Shown here: positions 8,072 to 17,329 of the stretch, piece after piece | Layout of the letters: every line of letters begins with the position of its first letter | Numbering within the stretch: position 1 is the first letter of the stretch | NCBI GenBank assembly: GCA_965214695.1 | Contig: OZ243967.1 | Coordinates: 3,596,001 to 3,660,000 of the forward strand | Direction: 5' to 3' | Source of the DNA: JAPOXR01 sp965214695 | GTDB taxonomy: Bacteria > Pseudomonadota > Alphaproteobacteria > Rhodobacterales > Rhodobacteraceae | DNA: 64,000 nt | The notes under the pieces: generated by a model | Databases searched by the model: none | The model's input: only the letters and a program-made list of their open reading frames with translations | What the model was told of the DNA's origin: nothing | Made by a program: the position numbers and the translations under genes

Positions 8072-9036
8072 TACCAATCCAAACTGGTGATCACGCATCC
8101 CCGCCACCCCGGCGCATCTCATGGCACCGCCCGGTCTCTGGTGGCGGTCCCCGCGATCTGCCAGCGCCGCATCACGAAGTCATCCCAGACCCCACCTTCC
8201 TGACGTGCCCGACGCTGTCGAACACGCGTTTGGCAAGACGGTGATGCCCGAGGATCGGGAACACTGTTCTGGACGGGTTCGGCGCCGGGCGGTATGGCGG
8301 CAGCCGCATGTGCGACGCATTGCCCGGCCGCACCAGCGGCTTCGAGCGGTGCCAGCCGGCCCCGCCGACGATAACGGGCGCATGCCTGCCCTCGGGGACT
8401 CTCTCGCCGACAATCGGCAAGCGGCGGCTCATCTCCCCGGAATTGGCCCGGTCGCAGACATGGTCGATTGCGGCGGCGGCCCCGGGATGGAATTCCGGGA
8501 GGAGGTCGCGGTCAACGCGCGGAATGCGCGACCGGCTCCTCACTCTCGTCCGGGACCGGAAGAGCATGCCCCTCTGGCCGGTCCGCCTTCGGATGGATGG
8601 GTCGCCCCGACATCCGGCAGCGGCGGGGCGGCCCGAACCGGCAAGCCCGGCCCGGCTCATTGTTGCGGTGTGCCCGGTCACGGGGGGCAAGCTCGACCCG
8701 AAATACAAGATCACGGTTCCGGAGGATCTCGATGCCGGTGGATGAGCGATACCGGCGTCAGGTTGTCGTCCTGATTGACGCGCGGTTCTCTTTCGGATTG
8801 TCGCTGCATGATCGCCCGCATGCGGGCGAGAGTCGCGGAACTTGTGCTACCTGGCCATCTGCCTTAACGCCTCCGCTATGTGGTCGGCGCGCGAGATCCT
8901 TGTCCCTGTGCCCATGTCAGCCCCCTTCTGCTTTTGGCAAACGCGGAATACAGGGTCGATCACGCGCAACATCATGGGTCGGAGCACGGCATGATATTGC
9001 TGCTTTGATTCGAGTCCCCATTTGGTTGGATTGGTA
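8072..9036 (-). mobile_element. Degenerate IS630-family insertion element between BKACE and liuC
   Basis: The 965-base block has matching ends, TACCAATCCAA at 8072-8082 and its reverse complement TTGGATTGGTA at 9026-9036. That gives perfect 11-base terminal inverted repeats including a TA at each tip, as expected from the TA target choice of IS630/mariner elements. Inside, on the minus strand, are broken pieces of an IS630 transposase. Removing the element joins the BKACE stop to the liuC start within about ten bases, so it landed in a tight operon junction. Apart from the broken transposase nothing else is recognisable in this stretch. Confidence 0.85.
8120..8915 (-). pseudogene. Broken IS630-family transposase
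   Basis: Reading leftwards, the start MGTGTRISRADHIAEALRQM (ATG at 8915) is followed by an early TAG. A second stretch open from 8714 to 8172 contains TGQRGMLF, DHVCDRANSGEMSRRL, VPEGRHAPVIVGGAGWHRSK, LPPYRPAPNP and AKRVFDS, which follow the order of the IS630 DDE domain. The usual catalytic acids are gone: the DEARxGQKG region reads RRRTGQRG, the LDGAGWH aspartate is glycine, and the NPVE glutamate region reads NPSRT. A short C-terminal piece (WDDFVMRRWQIA) sits in a shifted frame. The gene is dead, with at least one stop and one frameshift. Confidence 0.8.
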
Positions 9037-9830
9037 TGACAATGGACCGGTTTGCCCATATCAAGGTCAGCATCGACGACCGGGGCGTTGCCGGCATCGT
9101 GCTCAACCGGCCGGAAAAGCGGAACGCGTTTTCCGGCAGAACGCTGACGGAACTGACGCAGGCGGCGACGACCGTTGCCAGCGAAGTCTCGGTGAGGGCG
9201 GTACTGCTGTCGGCCAAGGGGACGGTGTTCTGTGCCGGCGCCGATCTCGGCTGGATGCGTGACCAGATTGCCGCCGGCGACCGCGAGCGGCGGGGCCAGG
9301 CGGAACTCCTCGCCGGCATGCTGAAGGCCTGGTGGGATATCCCGCAACCGGTGATCGCCCGGGTTCAGGGCAATGCGTTCGGCGGCGGTCTCGGCCTGAT
9401 GGCGGTTGCCGACATGGTCATCGCCCGGGACGGGGCCAGGTTTGGCCTGACCGAGGCCCGTCTCGGGCTGATTCCGGCCACCATTGCTCCTTATGTCCTT
9501 GCGCGGATCGGTCCGTCTGCCGCCAGCCGGATGTTCGTGACCGCCGGCCTGGTCGGGGCGGAAGAGGCAAGGAGGATCGGACTGGTGTCGGGCCTTGCAA
9601 CCGAAGACGGCATCGATGACGCGGTCGAGGAGCAGATCCGGTCTGTCCTTGCCTGTGCGCCGCGGGCGGTGTCGGCGGCCAAGAGCATGGTCAGGTCGCT
9701 TGTGCCGGCAATCGACCAGCAGCAGATCGACCGGTCGGTGGCGATGCTGATGTCGAGATGGCGGGACCCGGAGGCGCAGGAAGGCATTGCGTCCTTTCTC
9801 GAGCGCCGCCCTCCATCCTGGTCGGGGTGA
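9036..9830 (+). CDS. liuC: Methylglutaconyl-CoA hydratase, enoyl-CoA hydratase family
   Basis: A 264-residue crotonase-fold enzyme that hydrates 3-methylglutaconyl-CoA to HMG-CoA. LNRPEKRNAFS is at the N terminus. FCAGADLGWMRDQ near 70, with W-M after GADL as in LiuC proteins, and GNAFGGGLGLMAVADM near 112 form the oxyanion hole. FGLTEARLGLIPATIAPYV follows near 140. Function is assigned from these features plus the leucine operon context. The first ATG (9036) uses the terminal A of the IS630 relic; ATG 9042 gives MDRFAHIKV. No good Shine-Dalgarno precedes either, because the upstream bases belong to the insertion. Confidence 0.88.
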   Translation: MTMDRFAHIKVSIDDRGVAGIVLNRPEKRNAFSGRTLTELTQAATTVASEVSVRAVLLSAKGTVFCAGADLGWMRDQIAAGDRERRGQAELLAGMLKAWWDIPQPVIARVQGNAFGGGLGLMAVADMVIARDGARFGLTEARLGLIPATIAPYVLARIGPSAASRMFVTAGLVGAEEARRIGLVSGLATEDGIDDAVEEQIRSVLACAPRAVSAAKSMVRSLVPAIDQQQIDRSVAMLMSRWRDPEAQEGIASFLERRPPSWSG

Positions 9831-9845
9831 GGTGGGGAATGGTGG

Positions 9846-12800
9846 TCATCCCGGCGGGATCATCGACGAGAAGCACTCCCTGACCCGGGCGGCGGTTTCC
9901 TCGACCGAGGATGACAGCGACGAGGCCACGCTTCCCGTCGACTGGATGCCGAAGGAGCCGCCCAACACCCCGATCACATCCTCGTCGGTCCGGTTGTCGC
10001 CGCCCGCCAGCAGCAGCATTCCCTGCAGGTTGCGCCAGAACAGCATATCATCGGCAAGCTGGCCGGCGATCTGCGGGTCGACGAGATTGAGTTCGCCGGC
10101 CTTCTCAAAAACCGACCGGGCGTCACGCAGGAGAATCTCCGGGTGATCGGATGCATGGGCCAGCTGGAGAAACTGGGCAATGAAATCGGCATCGAGGATG
10201 CCGCCATCCCGCAGCTTGATTGTGGCGTTGCCGCTCTCCCCGGTCTCCCGCCGTATGCGCTCCCGCATGTCGCGGATATCGCGCCCAAGCTTGTCCCGGT
10301 CGCGGTTGGCGGCCAGGACCTCGCCGATGACGTCCTGAAGTCTGTCGGCCAGATCGCCTTCGGCATAGATGGTTCTTGCCCGGGTCAGGGCCTGGTGTTC
10401 CCAGGTCCAGGCTTCGTCCCGCTGGTATTTCTCGAATCGGTCGATCGAGCAGGCAATGGGGCCGGACCGTCCACTCGGCCGCAGCCTGGTGTCGACGTCG
10501 TAGAGCACGCCCTCGGCGGTGGGAGCCACCACGGCATTGATGAAGCGCCGGCACAATTTGGCAAAATACTGGGAGGCGGCAAGCGGCCGCCGGCCATCCG
10601 ACATCGATGACCTGTCAGAATGGCGATAGACGAATATCAGGTCAAGATCGGACGCCAGGGTCATTTCCCGGCTTCCCAACCGGCCGCCGGCGATGATGGC
10701 AAGCTCGCCGCCCTCCACCCGGCCATGGCGCTGTTCGAACTCCTGCCGGATGGCGGGAACCAGCAATTGCAGGCAGGTCTCGGCGATGCCGCATAGCGGC
10801 GCCGACGCCTCTGCCGGCGACAGGAGGCCACGAAGCATGTGAACGGCAATCTGGAACTTGCGATGCCGTGCCCATCTTCGGTGCAGGTCGAGCACGGTCT
10901 GCAGGTCAAACCCGCCCTCCATCTCCCTGGCGATGGCCCGGTCAAGTTCGGCAGCCATCTCCGGTGGTCGGAATTCCAACTGGTAGAACACCCGAATCAG
11001 GCCGCGGCGGGCGGTCTCGACCAGATGCCCGTCGGTCTCGGCATCGTCTGGCAATTCCAGGTCGGCAAAATCGGATTGCAGGACGGACTCGAACAGATCC
11101 GGCTCCTGGCGGAGCCACTCTGACAGCCGGGGGGCGGTGCTCATGATCTCCGAGACCAGGTCGCATAGCTGGGGTTGCGCCGACAGCATCTCGAGCAGGC
11201 CGAGCTTGCGCGGGAGCTGGGCCAGAAAGCCGTCAAAGCGGGCCAGGGTGGTGTCTGGCTGACTGGAGGCGGCAATGGCGCTCAGAAGCCGGGGGGCGAT
11301 TTCTCCGAGAACCAGGGCTGTTCTCTTGTCCTGGTACGAAGGCGCAACCCAGCCATGAACGATCGTCCACGCATCGGCGGCCCGCTCGAAGCCCTGCGCC
11401 TCGAAATTGGCAATGGTCCGCTCGCGGCTCTCCTGCGAGCGGTAGTCGAGGTCGAAGTCGGAGCTGCCGGAGGTCTTGCGGTCGAGCAAATCATCATAAT
11501 GTCGGTTGACCTTGGCCAGGACATCGAGCAACTGGCTGCGAAACCCGGCCGCATCCGCATGGCCGAGAAAGGCGGCAATCGCCGCAATCCCCTCCGGAGT
11601 TTCCGGCAGGGTATGGGTCTGCTGATCGTCAACCATCTGCAGGCGGTGCTCGACACGCCGCAGGAAGACATAGCATTCCGCCAACTCGGCGGCGGTGGCG
11701 TGCGGAATGCGCCCGCTGGCAGCCAGGAGTTCCATCATCTCAAGGGTCTTGCGCCCGCGCAACTCTGCCGACTGCCCGCCCCAGATCAGCTGCTGGGTCT
11801 GGGTGTAGAACTCGATCTCGCGAATTCCTCCCCGGCCGAGCTTCACATTGTGGCCTTCAACCGAGATGCCGGTATTGCTGCGGTGGGCATCGATCTGGCG
11901 CTTGACCGACTGGATGTCGCGGATGGTGGCGAAATCGAGATTGCGCCGCCACACGAAACCGGAATTGGCGGCAAGAAAGGCTTCGCCGGCCGCCATGTCG
12001 CCCGCCACCGGCCGCGCCTTGATCATGGCGGCCCGCTCCCAGGTCTGGCCGATGGTGCGGTAGTAGGTGGCCGCCGCATCGACCGACACCGCCGGCGGGG
12101 TCGAGGACGGGTCGGGCCGAAGCCGAAGATCGGTGCGGAAGACATAGCCATCGGCGGTTCGCCTGGCCATCACCTCCACCAGGTTGCGAGCAAGCCTGGA
12201 AAACAGCTGCTGGTGGGCGCCGCCATCGACATTGGCAACCTTGTCGTCGAACAGCACGATGAGGTCGATATCGCTGGAAAAATTGAGTTCGCCGGCCCCG
12301 AGCTTGCCCATGCCGAGCAGAACCAGGCCCGAATTCTCGGTCGGCCGGTCCGGTCGCGGCAGAAGGAGCTTGCCACGGTCATGCGCCTCGCGAAGCAATG
12401 CCGATACCGATGCCTGGAGACAGGAGCAGGCAAAATCGGAAAGATCGGCGGCCAGCGCCATGACATCGCGGCAGCTGGCGATGTCGGCCATGGCCGCCGC
12501 CAGGGCAAACTGGCGCTTGGCAATGCGCATCCGGACCATCAATTCGCCTCGGGTTTCCTGCCCGAGCCAGGAGAGATCATCCATCTCGGCCAGGATGTCG
12601 GCCATGCCCTGTTCCGGTCCGGCCGACAGCAGCCGGCGGGCGAAGCCGGGGTCGCAGATCAGGCCATGGCTGAGAAACGGGCTGTTGCCGAGAACGGCGT
12701 CGAGAAGCGGCGAGGCCACCGGGTGGTCGAGGGCCGCCTCGACAAAGCCGCCTAGATCGGGGTCGTGCCTGCCGGCAGAGAGTGCCAGCTGTTCCCGGCG

Positions 12801-12878
12801 TGCAACCAGCGCCTCGCGGTCGGCTGCCCCGGGAAAATCCGTCCCGGACGCGGTCCAGATCCCGGCAATGTCAACCAT
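9846..12878 (-). CDS. glnE: Bifunctional glutamine synthetase adenylyltransferase/deadenylase
   Basis: A 1010-residue GlnE, which adds and removes AMP on glutamine synthetase in response to PII/PII-UMP. Two nucleotidyltransferase halves are visible. The N-terminal deadenylase half has GKLGAGELNFSSDIDLIVLF near 203, and the C-terminal adenylylase half has GRLGSREMTLASDLDLIFVY near 743, each with the paired metal aspartates D-x-D. The ATG at 12878 follows GGAGGACAGGAC. It converges on liuC with only 15 bases between the stops. Length and order are normal for the family. Confidence 0.95.
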   Translation of the reverse strand: MVDIAGIWTASGTDFPGAADREALVARREQLALSAGRHDPDLGGFVEAALDHPVASPLLDAVLGNSPFLSHGLICDPGFARRLLSAGPEQGMADILAEMDDLSWLGQETRGELMVRMRIAKRQFALAAAMADIASCRDVMALAADLSDFACSCLQASVSALLREAHDRGKLLLPRPDRPTENSGLVLLGMGKLGAGELNFSSDIDLIVLFDDKVANVDGGAHQQLFSRLARNLVEVMARRTADGYVFRTDLRLRPDPSSTPPAVSVDAAATYYRTIGQTWERAAMIKARPVAGDMAAGEAFLAANSGFVWRRNLDFATIRDIQSVKRQIDAHRSNTGISVEGHNVKLGRGGIREIEFYTQTQQLIWGGQSAELRGRKTLEMMELLAASGRIPHATAAELAECYVFLRRVEHRLQMVDDQQTHTLPETPEGIAAIAAFLGHADAAGFRSQLLDVLAKVNRHYDDLLDRKTSGSSDFDLDYRSQESRERTIANFEAQGFERAADAWTIVHGWVAPSYQDKRTALVLGEIAPRLLSAIAASSQPDTTLARFDGFLAQLPRKLGLLEMLSAQPQLCDLVSEIMSTAPRLSEWLRQEPDLFESVLQSDFADLELPDDAETDGHLVETARRGLIRVFYQLEFRPPEMAAELDRAIAREMEGGFDLQTVLDLHRRWARHRKFQIAVHMLRGLLSPAEASAPLCGIAETCLQLLVPAIRQEFEQRHGRVEGGELAIIAGGRLGSREMTLASDLDLIFVYRHSDRSSMSDGRRPLAASQYFAKLCRRFINAVVAPTAEGVLYDVDTRLRPSGRSGPIACSIDRFEKYQRDEAWTWEHQALTRARTIYAEGDLADRLQDVIGEVLAANRDRDKLGRDIRDMRERIRRETGESGNATIKLRDGGILDADFIAQFLQLAHASDHPEILLRDARSVFEKAGELNLVDPQIAGQLADDMLFWRNLQGMLLLAGGDNRTDEDVIGVLGGSFGIQSTGSVASSLSSSVEETAARVRECFSSMIPPG

Positions 12879-13007
12879 GTCCTGTCCTCCCGGGGTCGTT
12901 CCCTGCCTATCCGGCTGGCAGGGTCGGGCAGGGCCGGCATCTCCTTCCCGGCGCCAATCCGTCAGCTGATGCGATCATCGGTTGCAGCCATCGATCATGC
13001 CGTGCCG

Positions 13008-13955
13008 TCAGTCGGTGCGGTAGTTGAAGAAGCAGCCATCGATCATGTCGTGCAGCTGCCTGGCCTCGGCCTCCACCTCGGACAACACGGCTTGCCGGTC
13101 CCTGGATCGTCCCCATTGATGGGAAATCAGGTCGCCAAGCTGGCTGGACGAGGTTCGGGCCCGCCGGCAATCCTCGGGGCCGTCGCCTGACAGGCTGGTC
13201 AGGTGGGCATCAATTGCGGCGATGTGATTGCACAGCGACCCCGGCAGCTGGGCATCGGTGGCGAGCATGTCGAGGACGACGTCCTGGTCGATGACGTGGC
13301 CGTGGATTCGGTCATGGCTGTCGCTGGCGCTGACGATGCGCAGCACCGCCCGCATCCGGCGCCGCCACAGCCCGGCATCCTGGTCGGGCGCCGGGTGGCA
13401 GCATGACAGCAGTGCGGCCGAGAGTTGCGTGCGCTCGACGGCGCGGCCAAGCTGGATAAACCGCCACCGGGCATCCCGGTACATCGACGTGTCGGCCAGA
13501 CCGAAGAATGCAGTCATGTGCTTTTCGATGTCGGCGTAGAATTTTTCCGGTTCCGATTTCCAGATCTCGACGATTTCCGTCGACCTGAAATCGAGAAATT
13601 CGAAATTGAGATGCAGCCACATCCTGTTGCTGATGCAGTGGCGCATCTGCCGGGCATTTTCCCGTCCATTCTCCAGGCAGCAGCGGATGGAATTCGGATT
13701 TCCTGGCTCGAAGGTCAGGTCGCCGGCAAGGGTGAAGGCGTCGGCGAGCGTGTAATCGTCGTTCTCTTCCTCCAGCATGCCGCCCGGAGGCCGGGATTTG
13801 AGCGTGCCGTAGATGAGGCGCCAACCGGCATAGATCTCCTCGGCGGGCCGATCGATCAGCGCCGACACCTGCTGCTGCAGCATTCGGGATGCATGGGCCG
13901 CCCTCTCGAGGTATCGACCCATCCAGTAGAGACCCTGTGCACTTCTTGCCAGCAT
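13008..13955 (-). CDS. Alpha-E (DUF403) domain protein
   Basis: A 315-residue all-helical protein beginning MLARSAQGLYWMGRYLERAA, the hallmark of the alpha-E/DUF403 family. Further family-like stretches are GRENARQMRHCIS and the C-terminal FFNYRTD. Alpha-E proteins are nearly always encoded next to a circularly permuted ATP-grasp ligase and are proposed to take part in a peptide-synthesis or modification system; the reaction is not established. The ATG follows directly on the stop of the ATP-grasp gene (TGA-ATG), so the two are translated as a pair. Other usual partners, a transglutaminase-like and a proteasome-like peptidase, are not in this window. Confidence 0.85.
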   Translation of the reverse strand: MLARSAQGLYWMGRYLERAAHASRMLQQQVSALIDRPAEEIYAGWRLIYGTLKSRPPGGMLEEENDDYTLADAFTLAGDLTFEPGNPNSIRCCLENGRENARQMRHCISNRMWLHLNFEFLDFRSTEIVEIWKSEPEKFYADIEKHMTAFFGLADTSMYRDARWRFIQLGRAVERTQLSAALLSCCHPAPDQDAGLWRRRMRAVLRIVSASDSHDRIHGHVIDQDVVLDMLATDAQLPGSLCNHIAAIDAHLTSLSGDGPEDCRRARTSSSQLGDLISHQWGRSRDRQAVLSEVEAEARQLHDMIDGCFFNYRTD

Positions 13956-15410
13956 TCAGTCACCAACCACCCACAGATCCTTGCCACCGCCACCCTGGCT
14001 CGAATTGACCACCAGGCTGCCGCGCGTCAGCGCAACCCGGCAGAAGGCGCCCGGCACCAGTCGGGTGCGCTTGCCAGTGAGAATGAAGGGGCGCAGATCA
14101 ACATGTCGCGGCTCCGGCGATCCGTCCACCAGGCACGGTGCCCGGGACAGTTTCATCGTCGGTTGCGAGATGAATTCGGCCGGCCGTTCCCGGATCTGCG
14201 CCGCATATTCCTCCCGCTCGGCCCGGCTGGCCGCCGGCCCGATCAGCATGCCGTAGCCTCCCGATTCGCCGACCCGCTTGACCACCAGGCGCTCCAGGTT
14301 GTCCAGCGTGTATTCGAGATCCTGGCGCCACCGGCAGCAATAGGTCTTCACATTGGCAATCAGCGGCTCCTCGGACAGGTAATAGCGGATGATGTCCGGC
14401 ATGTATGCGTAGACACTCTTGTCGTCGGCAACGCCGGTTCCAGGTGCATTGGCCAGGGTCACATTGCCCTTCCTGGCCGCCGACATCAGCCCAGGAACAC
14501 CCAGCAGCGAATCGCTGCGGAATTCGTCGGGATCGATGAAATCGTCATCGACTCGCCGGTAGATGACGTCAACCTTCCGCAGACCGGTGGCGTTGCGCAT
14601 GTAGACATGATCGTTCCTGACCAGGAGATCCCGCCCCTCGACCAGGCTGACGCCCATTTCTCGGGCCAGAAACATGTGCTCGTAAAAGGCGGAGTTGTAG
14701 ACACCCGGGGTCAGGACGGCGATCTCGGGGTCGATGGATTTTTCCGGTGCAACTTCGCACAATGTCTGTCGGAGCAGCCGACCGTAATTCTCGATGTCCC
14801 GCACCTTGCATGCCCGGAACAGGCGCCGGAAGCTAGACTTGGTGGCAGCTCGGTTGGCCAGCATGTAGGACACACCGGACGGGACTCGCAAATTGTCCTC
14901 GAGCACCATGAAGCCGTCACCGGTTCTGATCAGGTCGGTTCCACAGACCGCCACCCAGATTCCCCGCCGCGGCCGGAAGCCGACCAGGCTCTCGCGGTAT
15001 TGCGGGCAGTCCTCGATGATCTCGGCCGGTATGGCCCCGTCGGCAACAATCCTGGCGCCATTGTAAATGTCGTCGAGAAACAGGTTGATGGCACGAATTC
15101 GCTGCGTGAGTCCGGCGGACAGCCGTTCCCATTCGGCCCCGGCAATCAGGCGGGGAATGCAGTCGACGGGTATGATCTGTTCACGGACCTCGTTCTTGCC
15201 GTAGACGGAAAAGACGATTCCTTCATCCCTGAAGGAACCCGACACCTGTTCCTGCACGGCCCGAACCTCCGGGTCCGGAATCTCGGCCAGACACTCCTTC
15301 AGGAGCCGGCAATGTCCCCTGACGGAACCGTCAGGGAAAAACATCTCGTCATGGATGTCCGGGGAGATTTCATAATTTTCGAAATCCAAGAAGAGCACTC
15401 CCCTGATCAC
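13956..15410 (-). CDS. Circularly permuted ATP-grasp protein (DUF404/DUF407 type)
   Basis: A 484-residue protein of the CP_ATPgrasp family. Recognisable stretches are HDEMFFPDGSVRGHC near the N terminus, RINLFLDDIYN-like text near 107, FMVLEDNLRVPSGVSYML near 170, DVIYRRVDDDFIDP near 290 and ANAPGTGVADDKSVYAYMP near 325. It ends with SSQGGGGKDLWVV, the usual C terminus. The family is expected to form an amide or peptide bond with ATP on an unknown substrate. The GTG at 15410 is the furthest upstream start; ATG about 22 codons further in is possible. It forms an operon with the alpha-E gene and diverges from the phosphatase-kinase operon at 15747. Confidence 0.88.
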   Translation of the reverse strand: MIRGVLFLDFENYEISPDIHDEMFFPDGSVRGHCRLLKECLAEIPDPEVRAVQEQVSGSFRDEGIVFSVYGKNEVREQIIPVDCIPRLIAGAEWERLSAGLTQRIRAINLFLDDIYNGARIVADGAIPAEIIEDCPQYRESLVGFRPRRGIWVAVCGTDLIRTGDGFMVLEDNLRVPSGVSYMLANRAATKSSFRRLFRACKVRDIENYGRLLRQTLCEVAPEKSIDPEIAVLTPGVYNSAFYEHMFLAREMGVSLVEGRDLLVRNDHVYMRNATGLRKVDVIYRRVDDDFIDPDEFRSDSLLGVPGLMSAARKGNVTLANAPGTGVADDKSVYAYMPDIIRYYLSEEPLIANVKTYCCRWRQDLEYTLDNLERLVVKRVGESGGYGMLIGPAASRAEREEYAAQIRERPAEFISQPTMKLSRAPCLVDGSPEPRHVDLRPFILTGKRTRLVPGAFCRVALTRGSLVVNSSQGGGGKDLWVVGD

Positions 15411-15746
15411 GCCCGGCAGCAGATGCCCGCCGCGAATCGGGATGTGTCGGTGAGCGGCAGTCGAGGAGCGGAGTCTTGATCCTGCGGCTCGAGGCAGGTC
15501 GTCCTTGCATCCTCGCAGAGCCTGTCTGCGCCGTCACATGTACCAGCCCACTGCTGCCATCTGACGGAATGGAAGGGTATTGCATCAATCTGCCGGTAGC
15601 AAGCGAGAGAAAATTTCTGTATCCGGTTCGCTGGCAGTGAATCACCGCCCGGGCCGGAGCCATGGGAACGGCAGACCGGATTTGAGCATCGTGTGGAGTT
15701 CGGGGCCTGTTGGGTCTATTCTGGACCGGTGAATTCGGAGAGGGCG
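15411..15746. promoter_or_regulatory. Divergent intergenic region, 336 bases
   Basis: This gap separates the leftward ATP-grasp/alpha-E operon from the rightward response-regulator operon and must hold both promoters. No convincing coding frame, RNA gene or palindrome was seen in it. The last bases, GGAGAGGG at 15738-15744, are the ribosome binding site of the response-regulator gene. Confidence 0.45.
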
Positions 15747-16904
15747 ATGACAAATCCATCCAGGATCCTTGTGGTTGACGACGAGTTGGACGTGGAGCCC
15801 CTGGTGCTGCAACGCATGAGGCGGGAGATTCGCAAGGGGGAATTCGAATTCGAATTTGCCCATAATGGCATCGAGGCGCTCGATGTGTTGAACCGCGACG
15901 ACTCGTTCGACGTGGTGCTGTCGGACATCAACATGCCGGAGATGGACGGGTTGACGTTGCTGGAGCAGATTCCCTCGGTCAATCCGAATATCCGGTCGGT
16001 GATCGTGTCCGCCTATGGCGACATGAAGAACATTCGCACCGCCATGAACCGCGGCGCCTTTGATTTCATTACCAAGCCAATCGATTTCGAGGATCTCCGC
16101 ATCACCATCAACCGGACCGTGCGGCACCTGCGGATGTGGCGCGAGGCGCTGACCGCCCGCGATCACCTGATCTCGATCCAGAACGAGTTGAGCCTGGCCC
16201 AGACCATCCAGCAATCGATCCTTCCGACCGAGTTCATGTCCGGCACGAACTTTTCGACGCACGGGATCATGGAGCCGGCCAAGGATATCGGCGGTGATTT
16301 CTTCGACATCATCCGGCTTGAAAGCGATCGTATCGGCATTGCCGTTGCCGATGTGTCCGACAAGGGGGTTCCCTCGGCTCTGTTCATGATGTCCAGCCGG
16401 ACCTCGCTGAAGGTCGCGGCACTCGGCGCGATCTATCCGGAGAAGACCCTGCACGAGGTGAACAACCTCCTGCACGAGGATAACCAGACCGGAACATTCG
16501 TGACTGTCTTCTACGGAGTGTTCGATTGTCGGACGGGTGTGCTCGAATACGCCAATGGCGGCCACAACCCACCACTTCTCGTGCATGCCGATGGCAGTTC
16601 GGAATATATCAAGATGCCGGGGGGCATGGCGTTGGCGGTATTCCCGGATGTTGACTATGACCGGGCGGTCCGGATGCTCAAGCCCGGCGACAAGTTGCTG
16701 GTTTATACCGACGGAATTACCGAGGCGATGAATATTGCCGGTGAAATGTATGGAGAGGGGCGCCTGCAGGACACGGTCAGGGATATTGCCAGCCTGAACG
16801 TCGAGCAGTTCTGCAACGCCGTCGTGAATTCGGTGAAGGATTTTGCCGGCGACGCAGAGCAGTCGGACGACATTACCTGCTTGGCGCTCCACTGGGATGG
16901 CTGA
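15747..16904 (+). CDS. Response regulator with PP2C/SpoIIE (RsbU-like) phosphatase output
   Basis: A 385-residue protein. The receiver domain spans about 1-125, with acidic residues D11 and D12, phosphoacceptor D60 in SDINMPEMDG, and K110. A linker follows, then a SpoIIE/PP2C phosphatase with GGDFFD at 182-187, DVSDKG at 202-207 and QSDDITCLAL near the end, the metal-binding aspartates of the family. Such proteins dephosphorylate an anti-anti-sigma (STAS) protein when their receiver is phosphorylated. ATG 15747 follows GGAGAGGG. The next genes encode an RsbW-like kinase, a periplasmic binding protein and a histidine kinase that could phosphorylate D60. No STAS gene is in the window. Confidence 0.9.
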   Translation: MTNPSRILVVDDELDVEPLVLQRMRREIRKGEFEFEFAHNGIEALDVLNRDDSFDVVLSDINMPEMDGLTLLEQIPSVNPNIRSVIVSAYGDMKNIRTAMNRGAFDFITKPIDFEDLRITINRTVRHLRMWREALTARDHLISIQNELSLAQTIQQSILPTEFMSGTNFSTHGIMEPAKDIGGDFFDIIRLESDRIGIAVADVSDKGVPSALFMMSSRTSLKVAALGAIYPEKTLHEVNNLLHEDNQTGTFVTVFYGVFDCRTGVLEYANGGHNPPLLVHADGSSEYIKMPGGMALAVFPDVDYDRAVRMLKPGDKLLVYTDGITEAMNIAGEMYGEGRLQDTVRDIASLNVEQFCNAVVNSVKDFAGDAEQSDDITCLALHWDG

Positions 16905-16909
16905 GAGCG

Positions 16910-17326
16910 GTGACTGCCCGGCTCAGGATATCGCCTGCGCCCGATGGGACGCAATGGCAACGGATTGACCAGGAATTGGAGGCATTCTCCAGGGAGCAGG
17001 GCTGGCCGACCGACCTGGATTTTGCAATCAGGCTGTTTCTCGAGGAGCTGACCCTGAACGCGGTGAATTACGGAAGTGATGACCAGTCGACCGCAATCGA
17101 GCTGGACATGACATCAAATGACCGGGAGGTGCGGTTCCTGCTCGTGGACAATGGTCGGCCGTTCAACCCGCTGGAGGATGCCCCGGCGCCGGATACCGAC
17201 TCGGCGGTCGAGGACCGGCCAATCGGCGGGTTGGGCGTTTACCTGGTCCAGACAATGGCCGATGCCGTCGATTACGAGAGGGTCGATGGGCAGAACCGGC
17301 TGACCGTTGTCAAGTGTCGGAGCTGA
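16910..17326 (+). CDS. RsbW-like ATP-binding protein (HATPase_c_2, anti-sigma factor type)
   Basis: A 138-residue GHKL ATPase without other domains. The N box is LFLEELTLNAVNYG at about 43-56, the G1 box is VDNGRPFNP near 80, and the G2 region is IGGLGVYLVQTMAD near 105. These match stand-alone serine kinase/anti-sigma proteins, which hold a sigma factor or phosphorylate a STAS antagonist. The GTG start lies five bases after the phosphatase stop, so the kinase and phosphatase of a partner switch are co-translated. The STAS partner and target sigma factor must be encoded elsewhere. Confidence 0.85.
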   Translation: MTARLRISPAPDGTQWQRIDQELEAFSREQGWPTDLDFAIRLFLEELTLNAVNYGSDDQSTAIELDMTSNDREVRFLLVDNGRPFNPLEDAPAPDTDSAVEDRPIGGLGVYLVQTMADAVDYERVDGQNRLTVVKCRS

Positions 17327-17329
17327 CTG

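Noticed and set aside
8121..8774. A 217-codon plus-strand frame in the gap before liuC.
   Set aside because: The opposite strand matches an IS630 transposase in the right order, with terminal inverted repeats; the plus frame has no motif.
11175..12755. A 526-codon plus-strand open frame opposite glnE.
   Set aside because: It is the reverse-strand shadow of the glnE coding region; its translation has no motif, whereas glnE shows both nucleotidyltransferase domains.
13425..15479. A 684-codon plus-strand open frame opposite the alpha-E and ATP-grasp genes.
   Set aside because: It lacks any motif, while the opposite strand has clear family signatures and a TGA-ATG gene junction.
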